Source of the DNA: Cephalopachus bancanus
Taxonomy: Eukaryota; Chordata; Mammalia; Primates; Tarsiidae
Assembly: GCA_027257055.1 (NCBI GenBank)
Contig: JAPVLO010000622.1
Span: 382,001 to 446,000 of the forward strand
Direction of reading: 5' to 3'
DNA length: 64,000 nt
The position numbers and the translations under genes were made by a program. Shown here in pieces: positions 23,396-37,500 of the stretch. How positions within the stretch are numbered: position 1 is the stretch's first letter; the number at the start of each line of letters is the position of its first letter. Below the pieces are notes generated by a model. It saw nothing but the letters and a program-made list of their open reading frames with translations, was not told where the DNA came from and ran no database searches.

Positions 23396-24870
23396 TATAT
23401 GATTTTTCTGTTTTTAGAGCAGTTTCCGTGTCCGGAAAGCGGCTTTGAGACGCTCGGGGCTCCTTCCTGCCGGCCCGGTTCTGGGGTGATTGACAGCTGC
23501 GGGCCGCATGACTGACAGCCGCTGCTCACGTGGCGGCCGCCCTGGGCTCTTGGATGATTGGCAGCTGCTGGTTGCCTCGCTGCAGCCCCGGGTCCTTGCG
23601 AGATCGACAGGGTCTGGCTGCGTGATTGACAGCTGCTGGTTACATGGGTGCAATACTGGGTTCTTGGCATGATTGACAGCTGCCGGCTGCATGATTGACA
23701 GCTGCTGGTCCCATCGTGCAGCCCCGGGTCCTTGCATGATTGACAGCGGCTGGCCCGCGTGATTGACAGGTCTGGTTCCCTCGCTGCAACCGCGGTCTTG
23801 ATGATTGACAGCTGCTGGCTGCATGATTGACAGCTGCTGGTTACATCACTGCAGCCCCGGGTTCCTGCATGATTGACAGCTGCGTCTGGCTGCATGATTG
23901 ACAGCTGCTGGTTACATGCGTGCAATCCTGGGTTCCTGCATGATTGACAGCTGCCGGCTGCATGATTGACAGCTGCTGGGTCCCTCGCTGCAGCCCCGGG
24001 TCCTTGCATGATCGACAGGGTCTGGCTGCATGATTGACAGCGGCTGGTTACATGGGTGCAATCCTGGTTCTGGCATGATTGACAGCTGCTGGGTCCCTCT
24101 GCAGCCCCGGGTCCTTGCATGATTGACAGGGTCTGGCTGCATGATTGACAGCGGCTGGTTACATGGGTGCAATCCTGGGTTCTTGGATGATTGACAGGTC
24201 TGGCTGCATGATTGACAGCTGCTGGTTACATGGTTGCAATCCCAGGTTCTTACATGATTGGCAGCTGCTGGTTACATCACTGCAATCCTGGGCTCTGGGA
24301 TGATTGACAGAGTCTGGCTGCATGATTGACAGCTGCCGGTTGCATGATTGACAGCTGCTGGCTGCATGATTGACAGCTGCTGGTTACATGGGTGCAATCC
24401 GGGTTCTTGCATGATTGACAGCTGCTGGCTGCATGATTGACATTGCATGATTGACAGCTGCTGGCTGCATGATTGACAGCCGCTGCTTACATCGCTGCAA
24501 TCCAGGGTTCTTGCATGATTGACAGCTGCCGGCTGCATGATTGACAGCTGCTGGTTACATGGTTGCAATCCCGGGTTCTTGCATGATTGACAGCTGCCGG
24601 CTGCATGATTGACAGCTGCTGGTTACATGGGTGCAATCCCGGGTTCTTGCATGATTGACAGCTGCCGGCTGCATGATTGACATTGCATGATTGACAGCTG
24701 CTCGTTACATCGTTCCAACCCCGGGTTCTTGCATGATTGACAGCTGCTCGTTACATGGGTGCAATCCTGGGTTCTTGGATGATTGACAGCTCCTGGCTGC
24801 GTGACTGACAGCGGCTGGTTCCCTCGCTGCAGCCCCGGGTTCTGGCATGATTGACAGCTGCTCGTTCCAT
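23395..24870 (-). repeat. TGATTGACAG satellite, inverted arm
   Basis: About 1.4 kb of units containing GCATGATTGACAGCTGC, the exact reverse complement of the 9911-12700 array. The first roughly 210 bp (23400-23610), including a non-repeat tail with agagcagtttccgtgtcc, is a near-perfect reverse complement of 12540-12745. Confidence 0.95.
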
Positions 24871-24874
24871 GGCT

Positions 24875-25310
24875 GCAACCGTGGGGTCTTGCTGGGTGGC
24901 CCCGGCGGGTCTGGAACTCCCGGCCTCCGGCCATCCTCCCGCCTCGGCCTCCCCAAGGGCCGGGAAGACAGGCGTGCGCCTCCGGGTCTGGCCTCGAAAG
25001 CGGTTTTAAAAAATGAGTCGCATCAGGCTCCTTTTTTTTTTTTTTTTGGTGTTTTTTTCAAGAGTCGGGGTCTTGCTAGGCGGGCCCGGCGGGTCTCGAA
25101 CTCTCGGCTTCCAGCGATCCTCGGCCTCCCCAAATGCGGGGATGTGAGGCGTCACCACGCCGGGCTAATTTTTTTTTTAATTTATTGTAGAGACGGGGTG
25201 GTCCTATTTTATTGCTGTTATGGCTATTATAATTATTATTATTATTATTATTATTGTTGTTGCTGAGATGGGGTCTCGCTATGCGGGCCCGGCTGTACCA
25301 ATAGGATGAC
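24875..25310 (-). mobile_element. Antisense Alu fragments and TTA/TTG triplets
   Basis: Three antisense Alu left-arm pieces (near 24885, 25060 and 25190), a poly-T run and a short ATT/GTT microsatellite, just upstream of the second receptor gene. Confidence 0.75.
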
Positions 25311-25469
25311 TGGGAGCATTGGGGTCTTGCTGTGCGGGCCCGGCGGGTCTCGAACTCGCGGCCCGCAGCGACCCTTCCGCCCCGGCCTCCCCACGCCGAG
25401 GTCCCGCGGGCTCCGGCCCGGGCGGGAGCCCGACCCCAGCCTCAGTTTCCCTCCCGCTCCATCTGGCAG

Positions 25470-25496
25470 GTCGGCGCCCGGCCGCGGAGGCCGGAC
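25470..25496 (+). promoter_or_regulatory. Probable 5' UTR start of the middle gene's first coding exon
   Basis: ccatctggcag at 25459-25469 is a good splice acceptor 27 bp before the ATG, suggesting that the signal-peptide exon is spliced to an upstream non-coding leader. Confidence 0.45.
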
Positions 25497-25569
25497 ATGG
25501 CCGCCCCGTGGCTCCTGCTCGGCCCCTGGGTGCTTCTGGCCTCGGGCTGGTGCGGAACCCAGACCCAGG
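25497..25569 (+). CDS. Middle receptor exon 1, signal peptide
   Basis: ATG in context ggacATGg, encoding [17 protein letters not shown] then WCGTQTQ, with donor cagg|gtaggt (phase 1). A typical short hydrophobic leader. The IL3RA first exon at 58778 begins with the very similar MAAAWLPLVLLA. Confidence 0.9.
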
Positions 25570-28500
25570 GTAGGTCCGTGCGCCGTCGGGGTGGGGTCTC
25601 CCTGGCTGGGCCCGGCGGGGCGTTCCCGGGCGCGCGTCTTCCGCCCTTTGTGGTCGAGTCGGGGTCGGGCTAGGCGGGCCCGGCTGGAGCATGCATTCGT
25701 TTATTCATGTCCGAGTTGGGGTCTGGCTAGCTGGGCCCGGCTGGAGCATTCATTCACTCATTCATTTATTCATGTTCAACTCAGGGTCTGGCTAGGTGGG
25801 CCCGGCTGGAGCATGTATTCGTTTATTCATGTCCGAGTTGGGGTCTGGCTAGCTGGGCCCGGCTGGAGCATTCATTCACTCAGTTTTTCACTTATTCATG
25901 TTCGAGTCGGGGTCTGGCTAGGTGGGCCCGGCTGGAGCATTCATTCACTCATTCATTTATTCATGTTCAACTCAGGGTCTTGCTAGGTGGGCCCGGCTGG
26001 AGCATTTATTTATTCATTCACGTTCGAGTCGGGGTCTTGCTGTGTCGGCCGGGCTGCAGCATTCATTCCTTCACTCATTCATTTCTTCATTCTCCAGTCG
26101 GGGTCTGGCCAGGTGGGCCCGGCGGGCCTCGAACCCCCGGCCTCCAGCCATCCTCCGGCCTCGGCCTCCCCAAAGAGCTGGGTCCGGCCTCTTCGGATCT
26201 CATTACTATGATTGTTATTGTTATGATGATGATGATCGTTGCTGTTGTTGTTGCTGGCGTTATTCTTACGGAGACGGGGTCTTGCTACGCGGGCCCGGCG
26301 GGCGTCGAACCCCCGGCCTCCGGCGACCCTCCCGCCTCGGCTGCCCGAGTGGGCGGCTGGGACCAGCGAGCCCGGCTCGATTTTCGACTTTTTTATCAAC
26401 TACAGCCCGGCCCATTTGGGGATTTTTTTTTCCATTTTTTTTTTTTTTTTTTTAAACCCCCCATTTAAATTTTTTTCCTGGCCCCCCTTTTTTTTTTAAA
26501 AATTTTTTTTTTTCGATTTTTTTTTTATCAACTTCCGCCCGGTTCGTTTGGGGATTTTTAAAGAATTTTAAAAAAATTTTTTTTTAAATTTTTTTTCCAT
26601 TTTTTAAATTTTTTTTATTTTTTAAATCAACTGCAGGCCGGCTCAATTTTTGATTTTTTTTTTTTTTAATTTTTTTCAATTTTTTTAAATCCATTTCAGC
26701 CCGGCTCATTTTTTAAATATTTTTTCGATTTTTTTTTTATCAACTTCCGCCCGGTTCGTTTGGGGATTTTTAAAGAATTTTTTAAATTTTTTTCCCCTCC
26801 GCTCCAGCCCGGCTCACTTGTGGGTTTCGTTCCGCCTTCCGAACCGAGCCGCCCCGGCGCGGCGGTTCGGTCCCCGCCGCGCCCCCCGTGGCCGACCCGA
26901 GGCTGGACGCCCGGACGAAGACGCTGACCTGGACGTACCACAGCCCCGTGACGCAGCACGCTTGCCGGATCGAGACCCCGCGGGCCCCCGAGGTCCGCAC
27001 GGCCCCCCGGGTGAGCCCTGGGGTCCCGCTGTGGGGAGACCCCCGTTTGGGGCGGTTCCCCGCCCGGGTTGGGCCTGGGGGGCGGGCGGCGCCGAAAGCC
27101 CTGTCACTGTGAAGTGCCGTGCCGGGGGGCTGCGGATGGAGCCGGGAGGTGGAGACCGGCCGGCGCAAAACCACGGAATGTCGGCCCCGAAAATTGGAAA
27201 TTAAGGAAGTAGCTGGACAGGACGGCGGACGACTCCCGGGGCTTCTGGGCGAGTGGGTGAATGAATGATGCCCATCTGGCCCCGGGGCTTCTGGGCGAGT
27301 GGTGAATGAATGATGCCCATCTGGCCCCGGGGCTTCTGGGCGAGTGGATGAATGAATGATTCCAATCTGGCCCCGGGGCTTCTGGGCGAGTGGATGAATG
27401 AATGATTCCCATCTGGCCCCGGGGCTTCTGGGCGAGTGGATGAATGAATGACTGTAATATGTTCCTATGGCTTCTGGGTGAGTGGATGAATGAATGATTC
27501 CAATCTGGCCCCGGGGCTTCTGGGCGAGTGGATGAATGAATGACTGTAATATGTTCCTATGGCTTCTGGGTGAGTGGATGAATGAATGATTCCAATCTGG
27601 CCCCAGGGCTTCTGGGCGAGTGGATGAATGAATGATTCCCATCTGGCCCCGGGGCTTCTGGGCGAGTGGATGAATGAATGATGCCAATCTGGCCCCCGGG
27701 CTTCTGGGTAATTGGATGAATGAATGATTCCAGTATGGCCCCACGGCCCCTCCGTCCGTCTCTGGGTTAGTGGAGGAATGAATGATTCCAATATGATCCC
27801 ATGACCCCTGGGTGAGTGGATGAATGAATGATTCCAGTATGGTCCCTTGACCCCTGGCTGAGTGGATGAATGAATGATTCCAAGATGGCCCCTTGGCCCC
27901 TGGCTGAGTGGATGAATACATGACGCAAAAATGGCCCCATGACTCCTGGTGAGTGGGTGAATGAATGATTGCCACATGTCTCCGTGGGTGAGTGGGTGAA
28001 TGAATGGTTCCGATATGACTCTGTGACCCCTGGGTTAGCGGATGAATGAATGATTCCAATATGGCCTCACGACCCCTGAGTCCGGGGATGAAGGAGTTGC
28101 GTCCATACGGCCCCGCGGGTGAGTGAATGAATGAATGATTCCAGTATGGCTCTGCGACCCCGGGGTGACTGGATGAACGAACGATTTCAAGATGGCCCCA
28201 GGACCCTTCCTTCCATAGCTGGGTGAGTGGGTGAATGAATGATCTCGAGATGGCCGCTCGGCCCCTGGGGGAGGGGGGTGAATGAATGAATGACTCAAAC
28301 ACGACGCACGGGGACGTCGACTTTGAGGCGAAAACTCCCGTCTCGCGGAAAGAAGTGAAAAAACTCACGAGTTCGTTGAAAACGGAAATTCGGGGGAAAT
28401 TTATTCTCTAATTTTTCAAAAACAGGAAAATCCAGGTGGAATTTTCTCAGGAAAAGAAATTTAACCGAGAAACGTGAAAATCCAGGTGGCGTTTCCGGTG

Positions 28501-31500
28501 TTTTTCGGAAACTTCGAAAAGGAGACAAATGGAGACACAGGCCACCAGCTGGGGTCTCTTAGCTCATTTACATAGATACAGGCACCCAGCTCGTGTCTCC
28601 CGTCTCATTTACATAGACACAAGCACCCAGCTGGGGTCTCTTAGCTCATTTACATAGACACAAGCACCCAGCTGGGGTCTCCTAGCTCATTTACATAGAC
28701 ACAAGCACCCAGCTGGGGTCTCCTGTCTCATTTACATAGATACAAGCACCCAGCTGGGGTCTCTTAGCTCATTTACATAGATACAAGCACCCAGCTGGGG
28801 TCTCCCATCTCATTTACATAGATACAAGCACCCAGCTGGGGTCTCCTGTCTCATTTACATAGATACAAGCACCCAGCTAGGGTCTCTTAGCTCATTTACA
28901 TAGATACAAGCACCCAGCTGGGGTCTCCTGTCTCATTTACGTAGATACAAGCACCCAGCTGGGTCTCTTAGCTCATTTACATAGAAAAAAGGGCACCCAG
29001 CTGGGTGTCTCTTAGCTCATTTACATAGAAACAAGCACCCAGCTGGGGTCTCCCATCTCATTTACATAGATACAAGCACCCAGCTGGGGTCTCTTAGCTC
29101 ATTTACATAGATACAAGCACCCAGCTGGGGTCTCCTGACTCATTTACATAGATACGAGCACCCAGCTGGGGTCTCTTAGCTCATTTACATAGATACAAGC
29201 ACCCAGCTGGCGTCTCTTAGCTCATTTACATAGATACAAGCACCCAGCTGGGGTCTCTTAGCTCATTTACATAGATACAAGCACCCAGCGGGTCTCCTTC
29301 CATTTACATAGATACGAGCACCCAGCTGGGGTCTCTTAGCTCATTTACATAGATACAAGCACCCAGCTGGCGCCCTTAGCTCATTTACATAGATACAAGC
29401 ACCCAGCTGGCGTCTCTTAGCTCATTTACATAGATACAAGCACCCAGCTGGGGTCTCTTAGCTCATTTACATAGATACAAGCACCCAGCTGGGGTCTCTT
29501 AGCTCATTTACATAGATACAGGCACCCAGCTGGGGTCTCCTTCTCATTTACATAGATACAAGCACCCAGCTGGGGTCTCCTGTCTCATTTACATAGATAC
29601 AAGCACCCAGCTGGGGTCTCTTAGCTCATTTACATAGATACAAGCACCCAGCTGGGGTCTCTTAGCTCATTTACGTAGATACAAGGCACCCAGCTGGTGT
29701 CTCTTAGCTCATTTACATAGACACAAGCTCCCAGCTGGGGTCTCTTAGCTCATTTACATAGATACAAGCACCCAGCTGGGGTCTCTTAGCTCATTTACAT
29801 AGATACAGGCACCCAGCGGGTGTCTCTTAGCTCATTTACATAGATACAGGCACCCATCTGGCGTCTCTTAGCTCATTTACATACATACAAGCACCCAGCT
29901 GGAGTCTCTTAGCTCATTTACATAGATACAAGCACCCAGCTGGGGTCTCTTAGCTCATTTACATAGATACAGGCACCCAGCTGGGGCTCCTGTCTCATTT
30001 ACATAGATACAAGTACCCAGCTGGTGTCTCTTAGCTCATTTACATAGATACAGGCACCCAGCGGGTGTCTCTTAGCTCATTTACATAGATACAAGCACCC
30101 AGTTGGGGTCTCTTAGCTCATTTACATAGATACAAGCACCCAGCTGGGGTCTCTTAGCTCATTTACATAGATACAAGCACCCAGCTGGGGTCTCCTGTCT
30201 CATTTACATAGATACAAGCACCCAGCTGGGGTCTCTTAGCTCATTTATATAGATACAGGCACCCAGCTGGAGTCTCTTAGCTCATTTACATAGATACAAG
30301 CACCCAGCTGGGGTCTCCTGTCTCATTTACGTAGACACAAGCACCCAGCTGGGGTCTCTTAGCTCATTTACATAGATACAAGCACCTAGCTGGGGTCTCT
30401 TAGCTCATTTACATAGATACAGGCACCCAGCTGGGGTCTCCTGTCTCATTTACATAGATACAAGCACCCAGCTGGGGTCTCTTAGCTCATTTACATAGAT
30501 ACAGGCACCCAGCTGGGGTCTCCTGTCTCATTTACATAGATACAAGCACCCAGCGGGGTCTCTTAGCTCATTTACATAGATACAGGCACCCAGCTGGAGT
30601 CTCTTAGCTCATTTACATAGATACAAGCACCCAGCTGGGGTCTCTTAGCTCATTTACATAGATACAGGCACCCAGCTGGGGTCTCCTGTCTCATTTACGT
30701 AGACACAAGCACCCAGCTGGAGTCTCTTAGCTCATTTACGTAGATACAGGCACCCAGCTGGGGTCTCTTAGCTCATTTACATAGATACAAGCACCCAGCT
30801 GGGGTCTCCCAGCTCATTTAAATGGTTACAAGCACCCAGCATAATTTAGGGCCACTTTCCCCCCAAAACGGCGGGAAATGGAAGAGAAATATCAACGTTC
30901 CCAGTAAATTTGGGAGACGGTGGAAAGAATTCAAATCCACTTGGGTGGAAATTCCCGGCCTGGTTTTTTGGGTTTTTTTTTTTTTTTGGTTTTTTTCCCC
31001 CCAAAGTGACCTAAAATCATGATTTAATTCGTGAACAAATATGGCACAAAATTTGGGGATTTTGTTTGCTTTTTTTTTTTTCCCAACTTTATTTTTTACT
31101 GTTTGCTGTTGACATAGGAAGGCTCCTGAGTGGCTGGGGTCTCACTGGGCGGGCCCGGCTGGAGGTGCCGGGGTCTGGGTCTGTGGCCCCAGCGGGCCCC
31201 GAACTCCCGGCCTCCGGCGAGCCTCCCGCCTCGGCCTCCCGAAGAGCCGGAATCCCAGGCGGATAATAATAATAAATAATGATAATAATAATAATATGAT
31301 CGTTAGAGGCCGAGGGGCGAGGCCGGCCGGGGGGCTGGGAGTTCGAGACCGGACTGGGCCACGTCGCAAGACTCCACCTCTACAAATAACAACAACAACA
31401 GCAACCCTAACAATAGCAACAACATCGACGGCAATAATAATAACGACCATAGCACTCGCAGGAATCACGGCCATAATAATAATATGATCGTGATTATCGT

Positions 31501-34500
31501 GGTTGTTGGGGGGCGCGACGGGGTCGGGGTGGGCGGGCCCGGCGGGCCTCGAACCCCCCGGGCCCCAGGAGGCCCCGAGCGCGGCGAGGGTTTGTCGACC
31601 GACTCTCTTCCAGGGGGGGGGAGGCCGCGCCCACTTCTGCGCCTTCCCCAACTCCGTGCTGCACCGCGGCGCCACCCTGACCCTGAACGGCACCGCGGAC
31701 GGGTCGAGTTCGAGGTGGTCGGGACCTGCGAGAACCCGGTAAGCGCGGGGGGGAGGCTGAGGGGGAGCCCGGCCGGGGGGCTGGGGGTTCGAGGCCGGGG
31801 CCGGGCCGCGCCGCAAGCCCCCGCCTCTGCAAATAACAACAACGCCAACAATAACAATAGCAACAATAGCGACGGCAATAATAATAGCAGCCACGATAAT
31901 GACAACAATAATAATAACAGTAACAAAAATAACAGCGATGGCAATAATAATAACGACAGCAACGGCAATAATAACAACAATAACAATAACAATAACGGCA
32001 ATAGTAATAACAACAACGACAACAATAACAATAGCAACAATAGCGACGGCAATAACAATAGCAGCCACGATAATGACAACAATAATAATAACAGTAACAA
32101 AAATGATAGCAACGGCAATAATAACAACAATAACAATAACAAGAACGGCAATAGTAATAACAACAATGACAACAATAACAATAGCAACAACAGCGACGGC
32201 AATAATAATAGCAACAACGATAATGACAACAATAATAACGGCAATCATAATAACAGTAACAAAAATAATAGCAACGGCAATAATAATAACGACAGCAACG
32301 GCAATAATAACAACAATAACAATAACAATAACTGCAATAGTAATAACAATAACGACAACAATAACAATAGCAACAATAGCGACAGCAATAATAATAGCAA
32401 CAACGATAATGACAACAATAATAACGGCAATCATAACAACAGTAACAAAAATAATAGCAATGGCAATAATAATAACAACAGCAACGGCAATAATAACAAC
32501 AATAACAATAACAATATTGGCGATAGTAATAACAATAACGACAACAATAATAATAACAACAATGTCAACGGCAATAATAATAGCAACAACGATAATGATA
32601 ACAATAATAACGGCAATAATAATAACAGTAACAAAAATAATAGCAATGGCAATAATAATAACAATAGCAACGGCAATAATAACAACAACAGCAACGGCAA
32701 TAACAATAACAATAACAATAACGGCAATAGTAATAACAATAACAACAGTAATAATAACAACAATGTCAACGGCAATAATAATAACAGTAACAATAATAAT
32801 AGCGGCAATAATAATAACAATAACAACAATAATAACAATAATAGCCATGGCAATACTAATAACAACAATAGCGACGGCGATGACAACAATAGCAACGGCA
32901 ATAATAATAACAATAATAACAATAACAGCATTATCAACGGCAATAATAATAGCAATAACAACGGCAATAATAATAACAAAGGCAATAATAATAACAATAG
33001 CAACGGCAATAATAATAACAACAACAACAGCAATAATAATAACAACCAGTCTTCTGTCGTCCCAGCTACTTGAGAGGCCAAGGAGGGAGGACGGCTTGAG
33101 GCCAGGAGTTCGAGGCCCGCCCGGGCCACGTAGCAAGACCCCACCTCTACCAATAATAATATAAAAGTAAATAATCATAATAATAATAATATTAGCCAGG
33201 GGTGACGGCGCCCGTCATCCCTGCTACGTGGGAGGCTGGGGCAGGAGAATGGCTTGAGCCCGCGGGTTCGAGACCCGCCGGGCCCAGGTAGCAAGACCCC
33301 ATCGCTGCCAAGACAAATAACAGTAATGACAACAACCATCGTGATAATATGATATTATCACCACCTCAGTGGGGTCTTGCTACGTGGGCCCGGCGGGTCT
33401 CGACCCCCCGGCCTCGAGCCCTCCTCCCGCCTCGGTCTCCCAAGTCGCTGGGACGACGGGCGCCGTCACGCCCGGCTGATTTTTAGCTTCTTCTTGTCGT
33501 TATTATTATTGTTGCCGCCGCCGCCGTCGTTGTTGTTATTTGTAGTGATGGGGTCTGGCTCTGTGGCCCAGGCGGGTCTCGAACTCCCGGCCTCCAGAGA
33601 GCCTCTCGCTTTGGCCTCCCCAAGCGCCGGGGTGACAGGCGTGAGGCTCTTTCATTCATTCATTCCTTCATTCGTTCATTTTTTGGAGTTAGGGTCTGGC
33701 TGTGTGGGTTCTGATTGATTCATTGACTTTTTTTTGAGATGGGGTCTCACTACGCTGCCCCGTCGGGTCTCGAACTCCCGGCCATTCATTCCTTCCTTCC
33801 TTCCTTCATTCTTTCTTTCTTTCTTTCGAGCTGGGGTCTGGCTGTGTGGGCCCGTTGAATCCATTGAATTTGGGGGTTTTTGGAGATGGGGGGGTCTCAC
33901 TGCGTTGCCCCGTCGGGTCTCGAACTCCCAGCTCCCGGGGCCACCCCCCCCAGCCTCAGCCTCCCCAAGGGCCGAAGTGACCGGTGTGAGGCTCTTTCAT
34001 TCATTCATTCATTCATTCTTTCTTTCTTTCTTTGTTTCTTCCTTTCGAGCTGGGGTCTGGCTGTGTGGGCCCGTCGAGTCCACTGAATTCGGGGGTTTTC
34101 CCCGTCCCCCCTGTCCCCCCAGGCCGGGAAGGCTCCGGGGCCGCGAACTTCTCCTGCCTCATCTACGACGTGGCCTCCATGAACTGCACGTGGGCGCGGG
34201 GTCCCGGCGCCCCCCGCGACGTCCAGTACCGCCTGTACTTCTGGGACACCCCGTAAGCCGGGCGCCTCGGGGGGGCTGGGGGTCGCGCGGCGGGGTCCGG
34301 ACCCCCAAACCTCGTCCACCTTTCGGGGGAGCGCCGGGGTCTGGCGACGTGGGCCCGTCGGCAGGGCGGGGCGGCCTCGAACTCGGGGCCTCAAGCCGCC
34401 CTCTGGCCGCGGCCCCCGGCTGGTTTATTTTTTAAATTTATTTAATTTTTTTTTGGGGGGGGGTCGACCTGGGGTCTGGCTGCGCGGGCCCGTCGGGTCT

Positions 34501-37500
34501 CGAACGCGCTCCGCTCCGGCAAAGGTGGGGGGGAGGGGGGTTCTGAGGCGAGGAGGCGTCACGTGGGTCCCGGGAGGTCCCGAGAATGGGGGTGAGGGGC
34601 GTTTTGGGGGTCTGGAGGACGGGCGTCCGCCATGATGAGGTGGTTGGTGCGTGGTGGATGTTTTGGGGGGTCCCAAGAAGAATGGGGGTCCGCCATGATG
34701 AGGTGGTTGCTTGGTGATGGGCATCTTGGGGGTCCAAGAATTGGGGTCCGCCATGATGAGTGGGTTGGTGGGTGGTGGGCGTTTTGGGGGGTCTTGAGGA
34801 CGGGCGTCCGCCATGATGAGCTGGTTGGTGCGTGGTGGATATTTTGGGGGTCCCAAGAATGGGGTCCGCCATGATGAGTGGGTTGGTGGGTGTGGGCGTT
34901 TTGGGGGGTCTTGAGGACGGGCGTCCGCCATGATGAGCTGGTTGGTGCGTGGTGGATATTTTGGGGGTCCCAAGAATGGGGTCCGCCATGATGAGTTGGT
35001 TGGTGGGTGATGGGCGTTTTGGGGGGTCTTGAGGACGGGCGTCCGCCATGATGAGTTGGTTGCTTGGTCGTGGACGTTTTGGGGGTCCCAAGAATGGGGT
35101 CCGCCATGATGAGTTGGTTGGTTGACGGTGAATATTTTGGGGGTCCCAAGAAGAATGGGGGTCCACCATGATGAGGTGGTTGCTTGGTGGTGGACGTTTT
35201 GGGGGCCCAAGAATTGGGGTCCGCCATGATGGGTTTGTTGCTTGGTGGTGGACATTTTTTACTTTTCTCCCCAACGCGTTGGCTTTTCCTTGAGTTTTTT
35301 TTTTACTTTTCTCCCCAACGCGTTGACTTTTCCTCGAGTTTTTTTTTTTTACTTTTCTCCCCAACACTTTGGCTTTTCCTTGAGTTTTTTTTTTACTTTT
35401 CTCCCCAACGCGTTGACTTTTCCTTGACTTTTTTTTTTTACTTTTCTCCCCAACGCGTTGACTTTTCCTTGAGTTTTTTTTTTACTTTTCTCCCCAACGC
35501 ATTGACTTTTCCTTGAGTTTTTTTTTAACTTTTCTCCCCAACGCGTTGACTTTTCCTTGAGTTTTTTTTTTACTTTTCTCCCCAACGCGTTGACTTTTCC
35601 TTGACTTTTTTTTTTTACTTTTCTCCCCAACGCGTTGACTTTTTCCTTGACTTTTTTTTTTTTTACTTTTTTCCCCAACGCGTTGACTTTTCCTTGATTT
35701 TTTTTTTTACTTTTCTCCCCAACGCATTGACTTTTCCTTGAGTTTTTTTTTAACTTTTCTCCCCAACGCGTTGACTTTTCCTTGAGTTTTTTTTACTTTT
35801 CTCCCCAACGCGTTGACTTTTCCTTGACTTTTTTTTTACTTTTCTCCCCAACGCGTTGACTTTTTCTTGAGTTTTTTTTTTACTTTTCTCCCCAACGCGT
35901 TGGCTTTTCCTTGACTTTTTTTTTACTTTTCTCCCCAACGTGTTGACTTTTCCTTGAGTTTTTTTTTTTTACTTTTCTCCCCAACACGTTGGCTTTTCCT
36001 TGAGTTTTTTTTTTACTTTTCTCCCCAACGCGTTGGCTTTTCCCTGACTTTTTTTTTTTTAACTTTTCTCCCAACGCGTTGACTTTTCCTTGAGTTTTTT
36101 TTTTTTACTTTTCTCCCCAACGCGTTGACTTTTCCTTGACTTTTTTTTTTTACTTTTCTCCCCAACACGTTGGCTTTTCCTTGAGGTTTTTTTTTTTTTA
36201 CTTTTCTCCCCAACGCGTTGACTTTTCCTTGACTTTTTTTTTTACTTTTCTCCCCAACGCGTTGACTTTTCCTTGACTTTTTTTTTTTTACTTTTTTCCC
36301 CAAGCGTTGACTTTTCCTTGAGTTTTTTTTTTACTTTTCTCCCCAACGCATTGACTTTTCCTTGAGTTTTTTTTTAACTTTTCTCCCAACGCGTTGACTT
36401 TTCCTTGAGTTTTTTTTACTTTTCTCCCAACGCGTTGACTTTTCCTTGACTTTTTTTTTACTTTTCTCCCCAACGCGTTGACTTTTTCTTGAGTTTTTTT
36501 TTTACTTTTCTCCCCAACGCGTTGGCTTTTCCTTGACTTTTTTTTTACTTTTCTCCCCAACGTGTTGACTTTTCCTTGAGTTTTTTTTTTTTTACTTTTC
36601 TCCCCAACACGTTGGCTTTTCCTTGAGTTTTTTTTTTACTTTTCTCCCCAACGCATTGGCTTTTCCCTGACTTTTTTTTTTTACTTTTCTCCCCAACGCG
36701 TTGACTTTTCCTTGAGTTTTTTTTTTACTTTTCTCCCCAACGCGTTGACTTTTCCTTGACTTTTTTTTTTTACTTTTCTCCCCAACACGTTGGCTTTTCC
36801 TTGAGGTTTTTTTTTTTTACTTTTCTCCCCAACGCGTTGACTTTTCCTTGACTTTTTTTTTTTACTTTTCTCCCCAACGCGTTGACTTTTCCTTGACTTT
36901 TTTTTTACTTTTCTCCCCAACGCGTTGACTTTTCCTTGAGTTTTTTTTTTACTTTTCTCCCCAACGCGTTGACTTTTCCTTGAGTTTTTTTTTTTACTTT
37001 TCTCCCCAACGCGTTGGCTTTTCCTTGAGTTTTTTTTTTTACTTTTCTCCCCAACACGTTGGCTTTTCCTTGAGTTTTTTTTTTTACTTTTCTCCCCAAC
37101 GCATTGGCTTTTCCTTGACTTTTTTTTTTACTTTTCTCCCCAACGCGTTGGCTTTTCCTTGAGTTTTTTTTTTTTTACTTTTCTCCCCAACGCGTTGACT
37201 TTTCCTTGAGTTTTTTTTTTAACCCTTCGACCCAATAAGTGGGGTTTGCCTTGAGTTTCTTTGTCGTTTCTCCCCAACGCGTTGACTTTTCTTTGAGGTT
37301 TTCTGTCGTTTTTATTTTTACTTTTCCAGGAACGGAGACGAGGCCGAATGTGCGCAGTACATCGCGGACTCGACGGGGACCCACGTGGGCTGCCACTGGG
37401 GCCGACTCGGGGAGCCCAAGATCACGGATAATTACTTCTTCTGGTTGAACGGGACCAGCAGTCACGCCGACATCCCGTTCGTGGATTTCACCCCGTTTGT

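Noticed and set aside
31484..33178. 500-680-residue open frames rich in Asn, Thr/Ile or Val/Ile
   Set aside because: AAC/AAT repeat read in both strands. Only 31614-31738 inside this stretch is a real exon.
34541..35250. HHGG/PPKR-type open frames as a histidine-rich protein
   Set aside because: Minisatellite translation on the opposite strand to all genes, with no start or splice support.
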